Below, one piece after another: positions 44,653 through 56,155 of a DNA stretch of 64,000 nucleotides. Within the stretch, counting starts at the first letter, position 1. Each line of letters starts with the position of its first letter. Both the position numbers and the translations under genes were made by a program. The stretch spans positions 1 to 64,000 of the forward strand of contig JADIIX010000045.1 of the NCBI GenBank assembly GCA_027604505.1, in the 5' to 3' direction. The DNA comes from Gonapodya sp. JEL0774. Its lineage: Eukaryota; Monoblepharomycota; Monoblepharidomycetes; Monoblepharidales; Gonapodyaceae. The notes below the pieces were generated by a model, which was not told where the DNA came from, did no database searches, and saw only the letters and a program-made list of their open reading frames with translations.

Positions 44653-45787
44653 TGTGAAGGGCGGTGTTGTGACAGCTGGAGCTCGTGACCTCGTTGTTCA
44701 GTGCGTAATCGACCGAAGTCAGCAGGTGGCAGCGCTGTCCCAACTGGCACATCGGGCACCTTCACCTGCTTTATCGTGAGCTTATTACCACGATACTCCT
44801 CCATTAGCACTCACCCCCTTTGGTCCGATCAATCTGTTTTTGTCGGCGTATTCATTTTAGATGCATAAAACTAACAAGCGGCAGCTGCCATCTTCCAGGC
44901 ACACAAAACCTCGTCCATGTAAGCACACGCGTGCTATCCATCCCCATCAACTGCGTTCTTTTGTTAAACCTTGTCTTATTGTGTGTTTCTTGATTCAGGA
45001 TACCCCTGTGACATTCTGAAGCATCACTTCACCCTCTCGCATCGACCAAATCATAGTAAGGTCCTGTGGATTCGTGGCGTCAATTGGATGTCGCTGGGAC
45101 TTCACTGCCACTTGAGGTCAGTCCTCGGATCTCGATTGCGGCTTGCGTCACAACGCACGTGGTGGAGAGACGGGGCATTGTTCCAGCTGGTTTGTTCAGT
45201 CAGTTTTACGGGGCTTTCAGCTGCTGCAAAAGATGTATCCTGCATTTACGAATGATTCGGAGTAAGGTATCGCTTAGGTCTCCGTCGAGTCGAAGAGAGG
45301 TCGCCATTGTGTCCGTCGCTTGTCTACTTACCATCCCAGCAGCCGTCGCTTCCAAAGAATGCCCAGATGAAACGTGGCACGAATGGAGTCTTGGTGACCA
45401 ATTGACGTGAGCCACGCCTTGAGGTCTCGAAATCAATACCTTTTCCTCTCTCTAATTCCATTGGCGTTTGTCCTCGACACCATGAATTTATATATTGCTT
45501 CATGTACTAACTGATTGCTCTGGCAAATCCTTGGACTCAGACATATTTACAAGTAAAATCTGTAACAGCTGTCTTGTGACCCAACATGGATGTGCGCTGA
45601 ATGGTAGTTTTCTGATCCGCAATCCTGGAGATCAAAGCGTGCAGCGGGAGTGGACTGAGGCGCGCCAGCACATGTTCTCCATTATCCAGCCCGGCACGTA
45701 AACAAGGAGGGTCGCTGTTGATCGGTCTCAATTTCAATATATACATATGAACGATGACAAACTAGGCTCTCGTCAAGAGTGGTATTA
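44653..45787. other. Unresolved interval with coding-like fragments
   Basis: Between two minus-strand genes. On the + strand, 45069-45220 reads as plausible coding text (ISIAACVTTHVVERRGIVPA), and 45602-45701 does too (RNPGDQSVQREWTEARQHMF, then a stop). An ATG at 44861 precedes a basic stretch and a GTAAGC donor. I could not join these in one frame. On the minus strand a GTAAGT/CAG pair around 45230-45330 also gives a possible short C-terminal exon. One small gene probably lies here, but its strand and product are undetermined. Confidence 0.3.
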
Positions 45788-46835
45788 TCAACTCGATGGG
45801 AACAGTAAACCTGAAACAAAGGAGGTGTGCATACTCATATGTGATTCCAATATGATGTACAACCTCAACTCGGTTGATGGGCAACCCACCAATTTCCTGT
45901 CGTGCGCTCTCTTGAGAGTCGGATCCATGGAATGCGTTTCTATGTTCATGGTAGGAACCGAAGAAATGAAAATCGTAGATGAGACACAGCCGCTGTGTGT
46001 CCACCGAAAGCTCACTTCCCAGTCACCAACTGTCTGATGCACTCACCTCGTGTCCGTGACGGCCATGTCACATCTCAAAGTGCCGAAGGCGTGACGAGCA
46101 GGAACGGCACGAGTTGGGCCGATGAGGTGGCGCCAATCTTTGGTTCGTGGTAACAGGTATCTCAAAGCCAGTGAAGGAGAGAAGGACTACGATACGGCTA
46201 CTGACCTGCTATCGCGTTCTCCTTTTCAAGACTCCAAATGCACATCGATTGGCCAGGCGGTTTGTCCCTCAACGCTTTGAGCCATGTCCCACCGTAGGCA
46301 AGCAGGTTGATGCCAGCACTCACACCATTGCAATAATGGGTCCACTTGACTGCAATTGAGAAGTTGGCGTAGAGAGTGTGAGAGTGTGAAGTATGTTATG
46401 CAGTCGGACAGCACGATACCAGGACTGCAAAGCGTTATGCCTATCGGAGAACCCACCATGTATCCACAGAGTCTTTTGAAGAAGAAGCGTCCTCTAGATG
46501 CAATCGTTTTCAGCGAAGGGGATTGACATCATAAGTGAGCGCGCCTGAGGTGCTGTGGGTACCATCGAATTACACAAAGTAACAGGGTGAGGGGACTCAC
46601 CGATGTTGACTGTAGAACTCTCTTGCGTCGTCCAAGCTCCACGTCAGGGTTTTCTCCTTTCTATGATGCCACAAGCGCTTGCAATCACTCTGATTCAAAA
46701 TCAGGTGGACACCTTTGCCGTTGATCCTCACGTCACCGTGAAACCCTCCAAGGCAAGCCGATTACGGACAGATGAGACGAGATGCGGATTGGCGGCGACG
46801 GATGGTTTTATGAGGGCGAGAGTTCGCTTCGACAT
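45788..46835 (-). CDS. Nucleoside diphosphate kinase
   Basis: Eight minus-strand exons (46835-46732, 46660-46601, 46493-46457, 46349-46324, 46267-46206, 46137-46047, 45939-45890, 45810-45788) close exactly in frame to 150 residues, the size of a group I NDPK subunit. Landmarks are RTLALIKPS, EFYSQHRGRFFF, SSGPIIAMV, ENAIADWRHLIGPT and the phospho-histidine motif RNAFHGSDS, then EIGLLFPSS. The enzyme transfers the gamma phosphate from ATP to NDPs through the active-site His (near residue 131). Compared with typical NDPKs there is an insertion of about 8 residues after SGPIIAMV. The FGTLRCDMAVTDTR segment is also divergent where most have SIRADFG. Phases of all seven introns are consistent. A gene of 453 coding bases spread over eight exons is unusually fragmented. 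Confidence 0.9.
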
Positions 46836-48314
46836 TTTTGTTGTGTAAGCTTCACTGCGACATCCATCAGCAAAACGGGCCTCGTATCCGACTTTGGCAA
46901 ATTCTATAAGGGTATTCGGAGCAATGTTTGGATATATACAGGTGTGTTTATCCATATTTATTGTATTTGAAACATGCAAAATGTGTCTGGGTATAGCAGT
47001 GGTTGTATTTGGATACATGTTGTAGTGAGTACGTGAGAGGTGAGGGGTGAGGGGTGATTGTTGAGGACCTGGGTGACTGGTGGACCCGAGTCGCGGCACG
47101 GTGGAGTGATGGAGGCGGCATGGAGCCATCAGAGAGTGACCAACATCCCATGTTCCGCACCTCGACCTCGCGGTAAACCTACTCCACTGGCCCTCTTCTC
47201 GCCACCACATCGGGTCGTGCTCCCATCTCCCTGCCACACACCATCCAGGCCACGCACCACCGCCATCCACCTACTCACTTCCCCTCCCGCCCCACCCACC
47301 GGCGAGCGCCGCCGGCCCTGCGCCACCCCATCCACGGCACCCGAGGCGGGCGATGGGTCTACGGCGGAGAGGGTAGGTCGGTGGAGATGGGGTGGTGAGA
47401 CGGGTGGGGGACGGTGAGGGTGTATGTAGTGTGGGAGTGAAGTGTGATCGAGAACGATTGTGGTAATAAGCATGAAATTAGGATGTGTGATATGTATGCC
47501 ATACGACCAACCAAACCAGCTGAAATAACACAACAAAACAGAAAACAGAAAGAAAAATAAATGTTAAAGCAGAAAAGAAGGACAAAAGTTTGGGGGAGGG
47601 GAAAGGACCGGACACCAGTGCGCGGACACCATGTCCCACCCCACCCCACCCCACCCCATCCCACCCCACGCCTCGAGCCATTGGTCAGTGTCCATCACCC
47701 TCTCCCGTGTTTCGTCGTTGGGCGTTGTGCGCTGTACTGTGTTGGGGCGTGCCACGTCACCTATGGTCATTTTGGCCTTGGCCGGGTCGGAGTCGGGGTC
47801 GGTGCCCTTGCCACACCCCGGTCCACCACTGGCATCTCCACACTTGACCCAGCCGTCCTGAGTCCTGAGTCCCGAACAACCCACCACCCACCCACCCACC
47901 CACACCGACAACACACACACATCCGTTGCCCGTATCCTGTCCGTTCCGCCCCCGCCCCGACCGATCGATCGATCGATCCAGGACGCCCACAGAGTCCCGG
48001 GTGCGGGTGCCCCCTTATCTGGCGTCGAGGAAACAGACGGAGCGAGGAGGGGGATGGGAAATGTGGTGGGATGTGGGATGTGCGTTGGGCACGCACTGTC
48101 CCTCCACGCTCATGACCGTCCCCGTCCGTCCACTGGCAAAACACAGTCCAGCCCACGGCACCTCGCACCTCCCGCCGTCGACGCGACCACCACCGACCCA
48201 TCCCCCCCCCCCCCCCCCCCCGCCCGATTCCCCGGTCCGCCGACTCAAACCCAGGTTTCACGTTCCCCGTCGCACCGACCCCGACCCGGACCCCGACACC
48301 CCGATCTCCCCATC
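46836..48314. other. GC-rich low-complexity intergenic region
   Basis: The left part (to about 47040) is ordinary or AT-rich. From about 47130 onward it is very GC-rich with C/A and G/A runs, for example CCCCA repeats near 47637-47668, CCCA repeats near 47880-47900 and GATC repeats near 47961-47976. Very long open frames in all six frames are a by-product of low stop-codon frequency. I find no domain or consistent gene model. Confidence 0.5.
48202..48221. repeat. C20 homopolymer
   Basis: A run of about 20 cytosines lies just downstream of the GC-rich unknown gene (-). On the minus strand it is a G tract, like the one at 2553-2572. Its length may be unreliable. Confidence 0.85.
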
Positions 48315-50304
48315 CTAGTCCCTTCCGGCCTGGCCCACCTCCAACCACTCCACATGCCCTCTCGCCCCCTCTTGTTCCCCTTCGCTCCCGCTCCCGCTCC
48401 CCTCCCTCCTGTCCGTCCTCCACCGCGCGATCCACCCCTCCACCACCCCCACGGGCGCCGTGGTGAACATGGTGCCGGGGTAACACCGCGCGCCCCACTG
48501 AGGATGCACGAGGCACGCACAGCACCCGACTTGCACGGTGTCGTAAGCCAAGAGGCGGGACAGGACTTGCACGTCGGGGAAGGGGGTGGGGGGGGGGAGG
48601 GCGGGTGTGGGGCATGGGGGGGGGGAAAGGGAGGGAGTTTTGGATGGGGATGGGGAGGGCGAGGTGAAGAAGGGGAACCCCGAGGCGGGGTCGGCAGCGT
48701 CGAAGAAGTAGCGGGGGTGGGCGAGGGAGCGGAGGTGGGCGGCGAGGGAGTAGAACTGGGGGTGGGTGGGTGGGTGGGGGGTGGGACGGGGTGGAAATGG
48801 GGAGGGAGGAGGGAGGAGGGAGGTGAATAGGCGGGGCAAGACGGACGTGAGGAGTGAGGGATCAATGTGTGCGCGACGAGAGTGTTTGCGTTTGTGATTG
48901 AGGAAAACCGACGTATGCCACGCTCGCACCACGCCAACGTACACACGTGCACACAGGTGCAGCCACACCCCCACGGGAACCGACCAGACCACGCACATGG
49001 CCCGCCGGCGAACCGTGACGTGACGTGATATGCGGATGACAGGTCGACACCAGTGAGGGGCGGGGGCAGTACGTACGTACGTACGTACGCACGGGACGGA
49101 CCGGCTCATTCGTCACACAGGACCGTACAATGACACCACGTACGAAAGCACACAAAAGTGCATGCGAAAACGAAACGGGTCGGTTGGTACACATGGGCCT
49201 CACCGGCCCATATCCCATATGGACCACTCTCTCAGGGTGGGGCAAGCCCGCACCATATCCCATACGGACCGCTCTCTCTCACGGCGGGGGAAGTCCGCAC
49301 CATATCCCATATGGACCGCTCTCTCCTCACGGCGGGGCCAAGGCCAGCAAGCCCGCACCATATCTCGCTCAGCGATCGCGTAACCAAAAACTCACGTTGC
49401 GGAGAAACACGTCCCTCTCGCGGTCGACTTCGGGTCCTGTGCCCGTGAGGTCGTTCTGGGCCTTTTGGAAGGTGGCGATGACGAGGAGGTCGGCGAAGGA
49501 GCGGGGGCGGGGAGTGGAGGTGGAGTCTGGAGGGTCTGTGAGGCCTGCATGCCGGGGATTCTCCTTTCGCGAGTGGGAGTGGGAGTGGGAGTGAGGGGGA
49601 TGATGACCGCCGTCATCGTCGGCAGGGCCACCAGAACCAGCGAACCCGGGCAGGAGAACGAGTCTTGGGAACAAGCCGGCGAGTTCCTTCATGACGGGTT
49701 TTGCGGCCCTGTGGAGGGATACCTGGAAGGTTGAGGAGGAGGGAGGATGGGGTGATTGTGGAGGGAGGGAGGGGGTGGTGGTGGGGGAGGGGAGATGCTT
49801 GAGCCATTGAGAGTAGTCAGCGTAGGAGTGGAAGGTTGGAGGAGGGGATGGAGGAGGAGGAGCAGGGCGCCATTGAGAGGGAGGGAGAGGGAGGAGGGAG
49901 GATTGAGGGGAGGGAGAGGGGGCGAAGGAGACCGTGAGAAGAGTTGGGGGGATGAGGGTGGTGGGTTTTCTTGGGAAAGAGGCGAGGAGGGAGGCGAGGG
50001 AGATGGGGGAGTTGGGTGTGCTGGGTGTGGCGGGTGCCGGTGCTGTCGAGTCGCCTGCTGTCGCGTCCACCTCCACGTCCACGTCCACGTCCAGTCCAGT
50101 CACGTGTCCAGGCTGTCTGTGCGGGTACACACACACTGCTGCTGCTGCTGTGGCCTGCTCTCTCGTCTCTGTCTTCTCTGCCTGCTCTCCTCCCCATTCC
50201 CTCCCACTCCCACTCTCCTCCACCCCGTCCTCCAACCCCCCCTCCCCTCCCTCCCTCGACTCCCTCAACTCCCCTGTTCCAATCCCATCGCTGTTTTCCT
50301 TCAT
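48315..50304 (-). CDS. GC-rich gene for unrecognised protein with conserved-looking core
   Basis: Best model: exon 1 from ATG 50304 to 49396 (303 codons, ending FLRN before GTGAGT) and exon 2 from 48755 to the stop at 48315, both phase 0, giving about 449 residues. Exon 1 is low-complexity at its start (Gly/Glu, Pro/Ser) but later holds ordered text (ADYSQWLKHLPS, AKPVMKELAGLFPRLVLLPG, SFADLLVIATFQKAQNDLTG). Exon 2 reads FYSLAAHLRSLAHPRYFFD and VLSRLLAYDTVQVGCCACLV, then YPGTMFTTAPVGVVEGWIA. These segments have normal amino-acid texture despite the GC bias, so I think the gene is real. The family is not recognised. The 640-nt intron is far longer than others here and contains a minisatellite, so an extra exon may be missed. 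No signal peptide is seen. Confidence 0.45.
49208..49366. repeat. Minisatellite of 45-58 bp units
   Basis: Units begin CCATATCCCATA at 49208, 49253 and 49300, with a partial fourth at 49358. They share GGACCgCTCTCTC, a CGGCGGGG block and CCCGCA before the next unit. Unit length grows from 45 to 47 to 58 bp through small insertions. It lies inside the long putative intron of the flanking minus-strand gene. A TACGTACG run of about 20 bp is nearby at 49070-49089. Confidence 0.85.
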
Positions 50305-53300
50305 CTTCTTTCTCTTTTCTTCTGTCCTCTCAGATTATGTAATCCTCTCTCCTGCCCGTCCTTCTATCCAATTCCTGTTCTTGTCCTCTCTCCTCCTGCT
50401 GCCCCCGTTCCTCCACTCCCCTTGCCTGTGGCCCCCTCCCATTGCTCCGCCACCTCACCCAAATCACGTCATTTTCCTCCCAACCCCCTCGGCGGTGGAG
50501 CAGTCAACAATTGATTTTGATTTCCGTGCGAACCGTGGAGCTCCGGAAGCTTTATACCTTGGTTATATTCGAAATTAATCAAAATTTGCTCTCGGACGGC
50601 ATCAACAAGTGTTCCCTCTCAAATTCGGAGCTTCTACAAGTAATACACTCAATGTTGTCTGGCGTGATCACAGAGCACATTGCCTTGGACACTTGTAGAT
50701 AATTTCACAACCACCATATGCGAGACAATAGCACATACTTGGGGACTGGGGTTGGTGGATCATATGAAGCTCATTTTCCAAAAAGCAATGTTTGTGCACA
50801 TAAATCGGCACCCCATGCCGGGCCATGACAATCACTCCGACACTGTCTCTACATCAACAATAACTTTGCACCATTGGAGTTGATATTTATACCATTTTGC
50901 AGAATGCACGAAATCGCATGCTTTGGAATTTGAATTCTGTTGCCAATAGAAGGCTGGCTCATAAGGAATTGATCTTGCAGGATGAACCCAAACTAAATCT
51001 CACTCCGGACCATGCAAAATCAGAAGCATTACAAAAGTTCACCAACAAATTTAATGTCGTTTTGGGACAGGCCTCAAAGTGCTGGAATTGTCACACAATA
51101 TCAACACCTGCACCCAACACGATGAGTTGTGTAAACCATGTTCACAACTTCAAGAAGTGTCCTGCTCTATTGATAAGACCCTTCTTATTGATAGTACTAC
51201 AATTGTGCATTTCTAGATCTACAACATAGACATGTGTGATGGTGGGGTGTATCAATAGACAATGCACTCAGATCCATTCGCAGAGTCACCACTCACCACG
51301 CAATCACTCTGACATACTCTTGCAATGTTCTCAGACACTTTATGCTTGATGTGCATGCTTTCAAAGAATACACAGTTTCGGTCGGAAAGAATTTGACTGT
51401 CAACATGAGAGTGACACAAAGTCACCTCTGCATCTCACAGTTCTCTCTGCAATCAAGCCAGACTATAGTTCACCCTTTCCATGTGCATTGGACACACAAA
51501 ATATGTGGAACTGTGAATTCAAGGTGTTTGAGACAGGTATCAACCCACTCCCTTCCAACATGACATCAGTGAACACTCAAAGAACATGATGAGCTGCATG
51601 AGCCCATGTGCCCAGTTCCAATGCACATGGCCCTCAACACAGCAAACACCCCTTGTTATGTTCTCTTGATTTATGTGCTTTTGAGGCCACATTTCAATCA
51701 TGTGTATTAGTGGAGCCAGGAGCATATCAAGGAGCTTATGAGAAGATGAGCAGAGTCACAAGCCACAACTCACACAGTGCTTTAAAAAGCGTGTCTGATA
51801 TCTGGCAATACAGAATCAGATCCGATTTTACCGTGATTTGGTGGGTGAACGTGTGTTGATGTGAATGAGTATGTACTGAGTGTTACACAAGATTCCAACA
51901 GGAAACTCTCCACATCATCTCACCCAGAGTAGTTGTGCCCTTGTCACTGTGGACTTTGATCTCTTCCTCACTTCCTCCGTTGTCTCGCGAAGGACTTGGG
52001 TGGTGGCGGCGACATGGGACAGGACAGAGTTGTGGTTCAGGCAGCAGAGGGGGTCACAATCCCGTGGCATTCAACACGGATATGTCGCAGAATTGCTTCA
52101 AAAGGGCAGTTCAGCTATGCAGAAATTGACAAAGATGGTGGAGGGAGGAGGTGTGGCATGGTTGGTTAACAATAACCAAGTGTGGGAAACGGCTCACCTC
52201 AGGTGTCTGGAAACTCAGTTCTGGGTCTAAGTGTAATTAAATGTCATTAAGTGACAATGGTGCTAGAGCAAACTTATCTGGCACTTAAAATTAGTCCTAG
52301 TTCTAAAGAGGAACTTGAGTGGCAAAGTGACAGGCAGCTCTTAAGTGATGGTTGAATGTACACCCCATCACTCAAGTGGCTATCAAGTGCTCATTGAGAG
52401 TCATAATTGGCTAAGTGGCGGGACAACACTTAAGTGACACTTAGAGGAGACTTGTGTGTCACATACAGCTAGCAGTAGCCCCATACTGACATGGGAAACC
52501 AGGGGAGAGGAAACTTGAAAACACCTCATGGTCTACAAGTTCAGAGGCCAAAGAATTGAATGAACAAAATGGGGAGGGGTGAGGATAATTTACAAGTTGC
52601 TCAAAGGGGCCAGGGGCCCAACATCAAATTAATTTTTTCATCCACAATGGACTCACGGAATCAACCTCCACAGGGTGCAGCTGCCCTTGTTCATGCTTAC
52701 CTGACCTCCACTATTGTCTTTGCAGATGTTCCTGTCCAAGAGAACCCTAATTCTACTGTCTTCGCGTCTTCGAGCTCATGAACCCCCTGTGGGGAATTTT
52801 TTCCCTCAAGGACCAGACAGGGCACATTCAAGGTATGTTTGGAGCGTCTGAGCTGATCTGGTGGGTGTTGTACCAGTGGAAACGCATTTGGTGTCCTATG
52901 ATTCCAGTGCCACTGTTTGCTCAATCCCTTATCTGGGTACCTATCTCCCAGCTCAATCTTTCGACAATAGTATTGTTATCTGGTCTCTTTTACTTGTTTC
53001 CATACAGGTGAATCCCTCATGCTGCTCAGGCTCCCAAGTTCAACATCTCCAGAGGTTTTGTTGTGCCAATCATACTCCACCCGCACCCAGAATATTGCTC
53101 CCACCTTTGAGTTCAGTGTCTCACTGCATTGTCTACGCAGTGCGCATTAAATCACCCTCATGCTTTCTTGTATTGATGTCGCAATGTTTTGTTGTTCTAC
53201 CTATCAGGCATGTCAACCCACAAACAACGTCGATTCTGCTGGTGACAAACTCAGGAAGTGGAGACATGTCAAAGGGAGGTGAGTGTTACTGTGAGATATA

Positions 53301-54384
53301 CAGGGAGCTGGAGGTGAAAGATTGTGCTGGGAACTGGAGTTTGGAGAGCATGCGCCTGGGACCAGGAAATGGCAGTACATAACAGAACATCTGGCATCTA
53401 CATGAACGCTTTTGGACTATGACAGATAGTACTGCTGCTTCCACTATGGCAGGTTGCAGGAGATTGCAGTCTGCTCCTTTGTATATATTTTTTGGTGTTT
53501 AATAAAAGCACGTAATTGCTTTTATCATGTACTTGAGTCCTCTCAACTTGCTCTACAGGAGGGATCAATACAGCAGATATTCTCTCAACTGTTACTTAAA
53601 TGGCATTTGAGTGTGCACTTGAGTAGCAGGCTGAGTGGCAATATCAAGCGACACTCAAGTGACTTGAGTGACATCTGGGACAGTAAGTGCCAGTGAAGAG
53701 TCACTTATTTGGAGGACTGTCATCTTACAGCATTTAGCCACTTAATGGCACTTGTGTGAACTCACTGCCATTTACCACTTTCCACTTTCCAGATGGGGGC
53801 ACCAGTGGGAAACACTCAGCAGGAAACAAGTTACCACCCAATGGGAAATTGAGAGGAAACAATTAACAGAAACCTGTGAGGCTGATCCCCTGAAGGTTTC
53901 CAGCTCCCTCACACTCGTTTTGTTGCTCTCTATGCTTCCCATGCTCCCTTCTTTCTCCTACACACACTCGCATTTCCCGCATTGTTTCCATATTGAACTA
54001 ACTTGGTTTATCACTATTTCTTGACTGACACAGTGTCCAGGAGGAGACTGCTGTTTGTCCTGGGCCTGTGACCCCAAATCACACCATTTTCCAGAAACAC
54101 TGTCAATCCCCTCTCCCTTTCCATACAATCATTCCCCCTCTCTTGCTCCTGTGTCTTCTCTTCCTCTCCTCTCTGCTTCCCCCTGCCCTGTAGTGGGGCT
54201 GTCACAACGTATCGGTCTCAGCCCTCTATGGACGGGATGGTGGCCTCGTGATAGGCCTGGAGTGTGAGATGGAGTGAGATGTGATCTTGTTATGTGTAGC
54301 TAGATGTGCCTTGTATACATGTGTGGGCTGTGGTCATGTGCAAGGTGTCAATACCACAGCAGCCCTCCCATGCCCCTCCCCTTG
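50305..54384. other. Gene-poor island of distinct sequence texture
   Basis: After about 50560 the GC-rich, pyrimidine-skewed sequence gives way to DNA rich in CACA/TGTG and AAGTG/CACTT words. It has only short open frames and no splice-consistent gene. AAGTG-type words cluster at 52230-52450 and 53590-53760. Frames at 50897-51229 and 51342-51563 read as somewhat protein-like but have no recognisable domain. It is best explained as decayed repetitive or transferred DNA. Confidence 0.5.
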
Positions 54385-54488
54385 TTGGAATATTCTGCTG
54401 ATATTGCTATTCAACTTGATTGGCCAAGTACATTAGCGAAGATAGCTTATAAGATCAACTCATACTCTAATTGATTGTCGCTTCTACT
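54385..54488 (+). repeat. Dispersed repeat, intact copy
   Basis: Starts TTGGAATATTCTGCTGA, continues through GCGAAGATAGCT and ends CTAATTGATTGTCGCTTCTACT. A second copy begins at 55207 and ends at 55894, but is interrupted after AAGATAGCTCTAGAA by a 575-bp inverted-repeat element. The intact copy thus shows the pre-insertion arrangement. Confidence 0.75.
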
Positions 54489-55206
54489 CACTACTTGTTC
54501 TGACATCTCTGCACCGACTGACTGCGATTTCAACAGGTTAAGACCATGAGAATCTCTTAGTGCATTGTCAAGATGTAGTCCAGGAGTGAAGGGGTCCGCT
54601 AGCTGTCTGGCGTCACTCTGCAGCAGTTTGGAACCCAAGTATACCAACAAGCCCATCAGGCCATCTCATCGCACACCTCAACCTCTGGGACTGCAGCTAG
54701 TTGCTGTATCTGGTAGACATACAGAGACAGGGAGGAAGGAGGACACTTTGGTAATGGTGGAGGTCCTTGTAGCGGTGATGGAAGTTGGAATGGGTATTAT
54801 AAACGAGGAGGAAATGGACCAGCCCGTCATCCAACCTCTGCTTAGATCATTTGGAAGGCAATCAATCTTGAAAATTAGAGGACGGTTGGTTTTGGCTGAA
54901 CCACACGAAATGCACCAAGCGGATCATTTGCAAACAAGAACGCTTGGAAAGCTTCAACTCTTGACTGCATTCAGGATGGCTTGATCGACACCACACAAAA
55001 CAAACCAATCAAATTGTTATAGGCGGAGATGGAGCAACTGAATCAAATTCAAACCTGGAATGGTCGGCTACAGGAACTCCTGCGCATGATCTGCATCCCA
55101 ACAACCCCAAAACAAAACATTGCAGAATGGGCTCTAACAACCCCACATGGTACACTCTTTAGCAGAAGATTGATTTGCTTGACGTATGTTGTTAGCAGGG
55201 GGAGCA

Positions 55207-55894
55207 TTGGAATATTCTGCTGACATCGACATCGCTTTTCAACCGAGGAGTTGCACACTCGCAAAGATAGCTCTAGAATAGTGGGTTTCAAAGTTGACTG
55301 AAATTGAATTATAATGTGTCAATTCTTGGCGACTTAAAACTCGCAACAAACGAAAGAATGCATGAGAAAATGTAATTTCAGTCAGCGGTGGTTTCAAAGT
55401 TCAGTGTTTTATATGATGTCCATTATTGAATCTCTACACTCAACACAACCACACCATGTGGGATGCCGCACAAATCTGAGAGAGCGGACGTATGCTCAAG
55501 AACGCTTTGATAGGCGTATCTCTGCCTTCTCTGCTTGAGACACCCGTTGTGGACAATCCGGACAAAACTGTCGAGCTATAGATCGCAGAACATGCAGGGA
55601 ATATATGTGGACTTTGTAGCCTTCGCTTATGGGCTCGTTTCTGGCCACTAATTGCTCGTTGTTGCTGCATGATTGTTATTGCCATATATTTTGTCTGTTC
55701 AGACAATTCCAGCATTTTAAGTGGGAATAAGGAGCCCTTGGAGCTCCTTAAATCTTAAATGCACATTATTTCCCTCAATTATTTGCTGGGAGACGGTTTT
55801 AAGTCGCCGAGAATTGGCGCATTATAATTCAATTTCAGTCAACTTTGAAACCCACTAATATCGACCTGTATTCTAATTGATTGTCACTTCTACT
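55207..55894 (+). repeat. Dispersed repeat, copy interrupted by MITE-like element
   Basis: The left half (55207-55278) and right half (55858-55894) match the copy at 54385-54488 in order and orientation. Everything between them is the element at 55281-55855 plus its flanking TA dinucleotides. Confidence 0.75.
55281..55855. mobile_element. MITE-like element with 60-bp terminal inverted repeats and TA flanks
   Basis: Bases 55281-55340 (GTGGGTTTCAAAGTTGACTG...) and 55796-55855 are inverted copies with about 3 mismatches in 60. TA dinucleotides flank both ends, as for Tc1/mariner-type TA target duplication. The 575-bp interior has one 91-codon minus-strand frame (about 55440-55715) with a basic Gln/Arg-rich start, but no DDE/D transposase motif. 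The element is therefore non-autonomous. It sits inside an older repeat that is intact at 54385-54488. Confidence 0.8.
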
Positions 55895-55936
55895 GGCGAC
55901 GAATCGCTCTCAATCCTCCTTGTGCTCTATATAATC

Positions 55937-55954
55937 AAAAAAAAAAAAAAAAAA
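55937..55954. repeat. A18 homopolymer
   Basis: A run of 18 adenines just right of the interrupted repeat. It may be a poly(dA) promoter element for the methionine aminopeptidase gene about 200 bp downstream, or the tail of a retroposed sequence. Neither is proven. Confidence 0.8.
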
Positions 55955-56155
55955 TTATCTGGCGGCGGGGTCGAAAGCAAAACTCATATACCCCTCAGTC
56001 CTCACCATTCCGCACAGTGAAGCCTCGCGAGAAAGTTCATCGAGATAAACAGCTCCACCGCGGTGGATTCTTTCACGAAATCGGTTCCGCAGTCAGTTCT
56101 TTCCTTGAAATGATGGTTTTCTTTCTCTCATCTGTCATTCTCGGAATCCATAGCG

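Noticed and set aside
46900-48950. Many open frames over 100 codons in the GC-rich stretch.
   Set aside because: Stop codons are rare at this composition. Only the block ending at 48315 (-) has normal protein texture.
51540-51860. Short cysteine-containing frames in the compositional island as small secreted proteins.
   Set aside because: No signal peptide, different composition from neighbouring genes and no second supporting feature.
55440-55715. Transposase gene inside the MITE-like element.
   Set aside because: The 91-codon frame lacks DDE/D or helix-turn-helix signatures and the element is too short to be autonomous.
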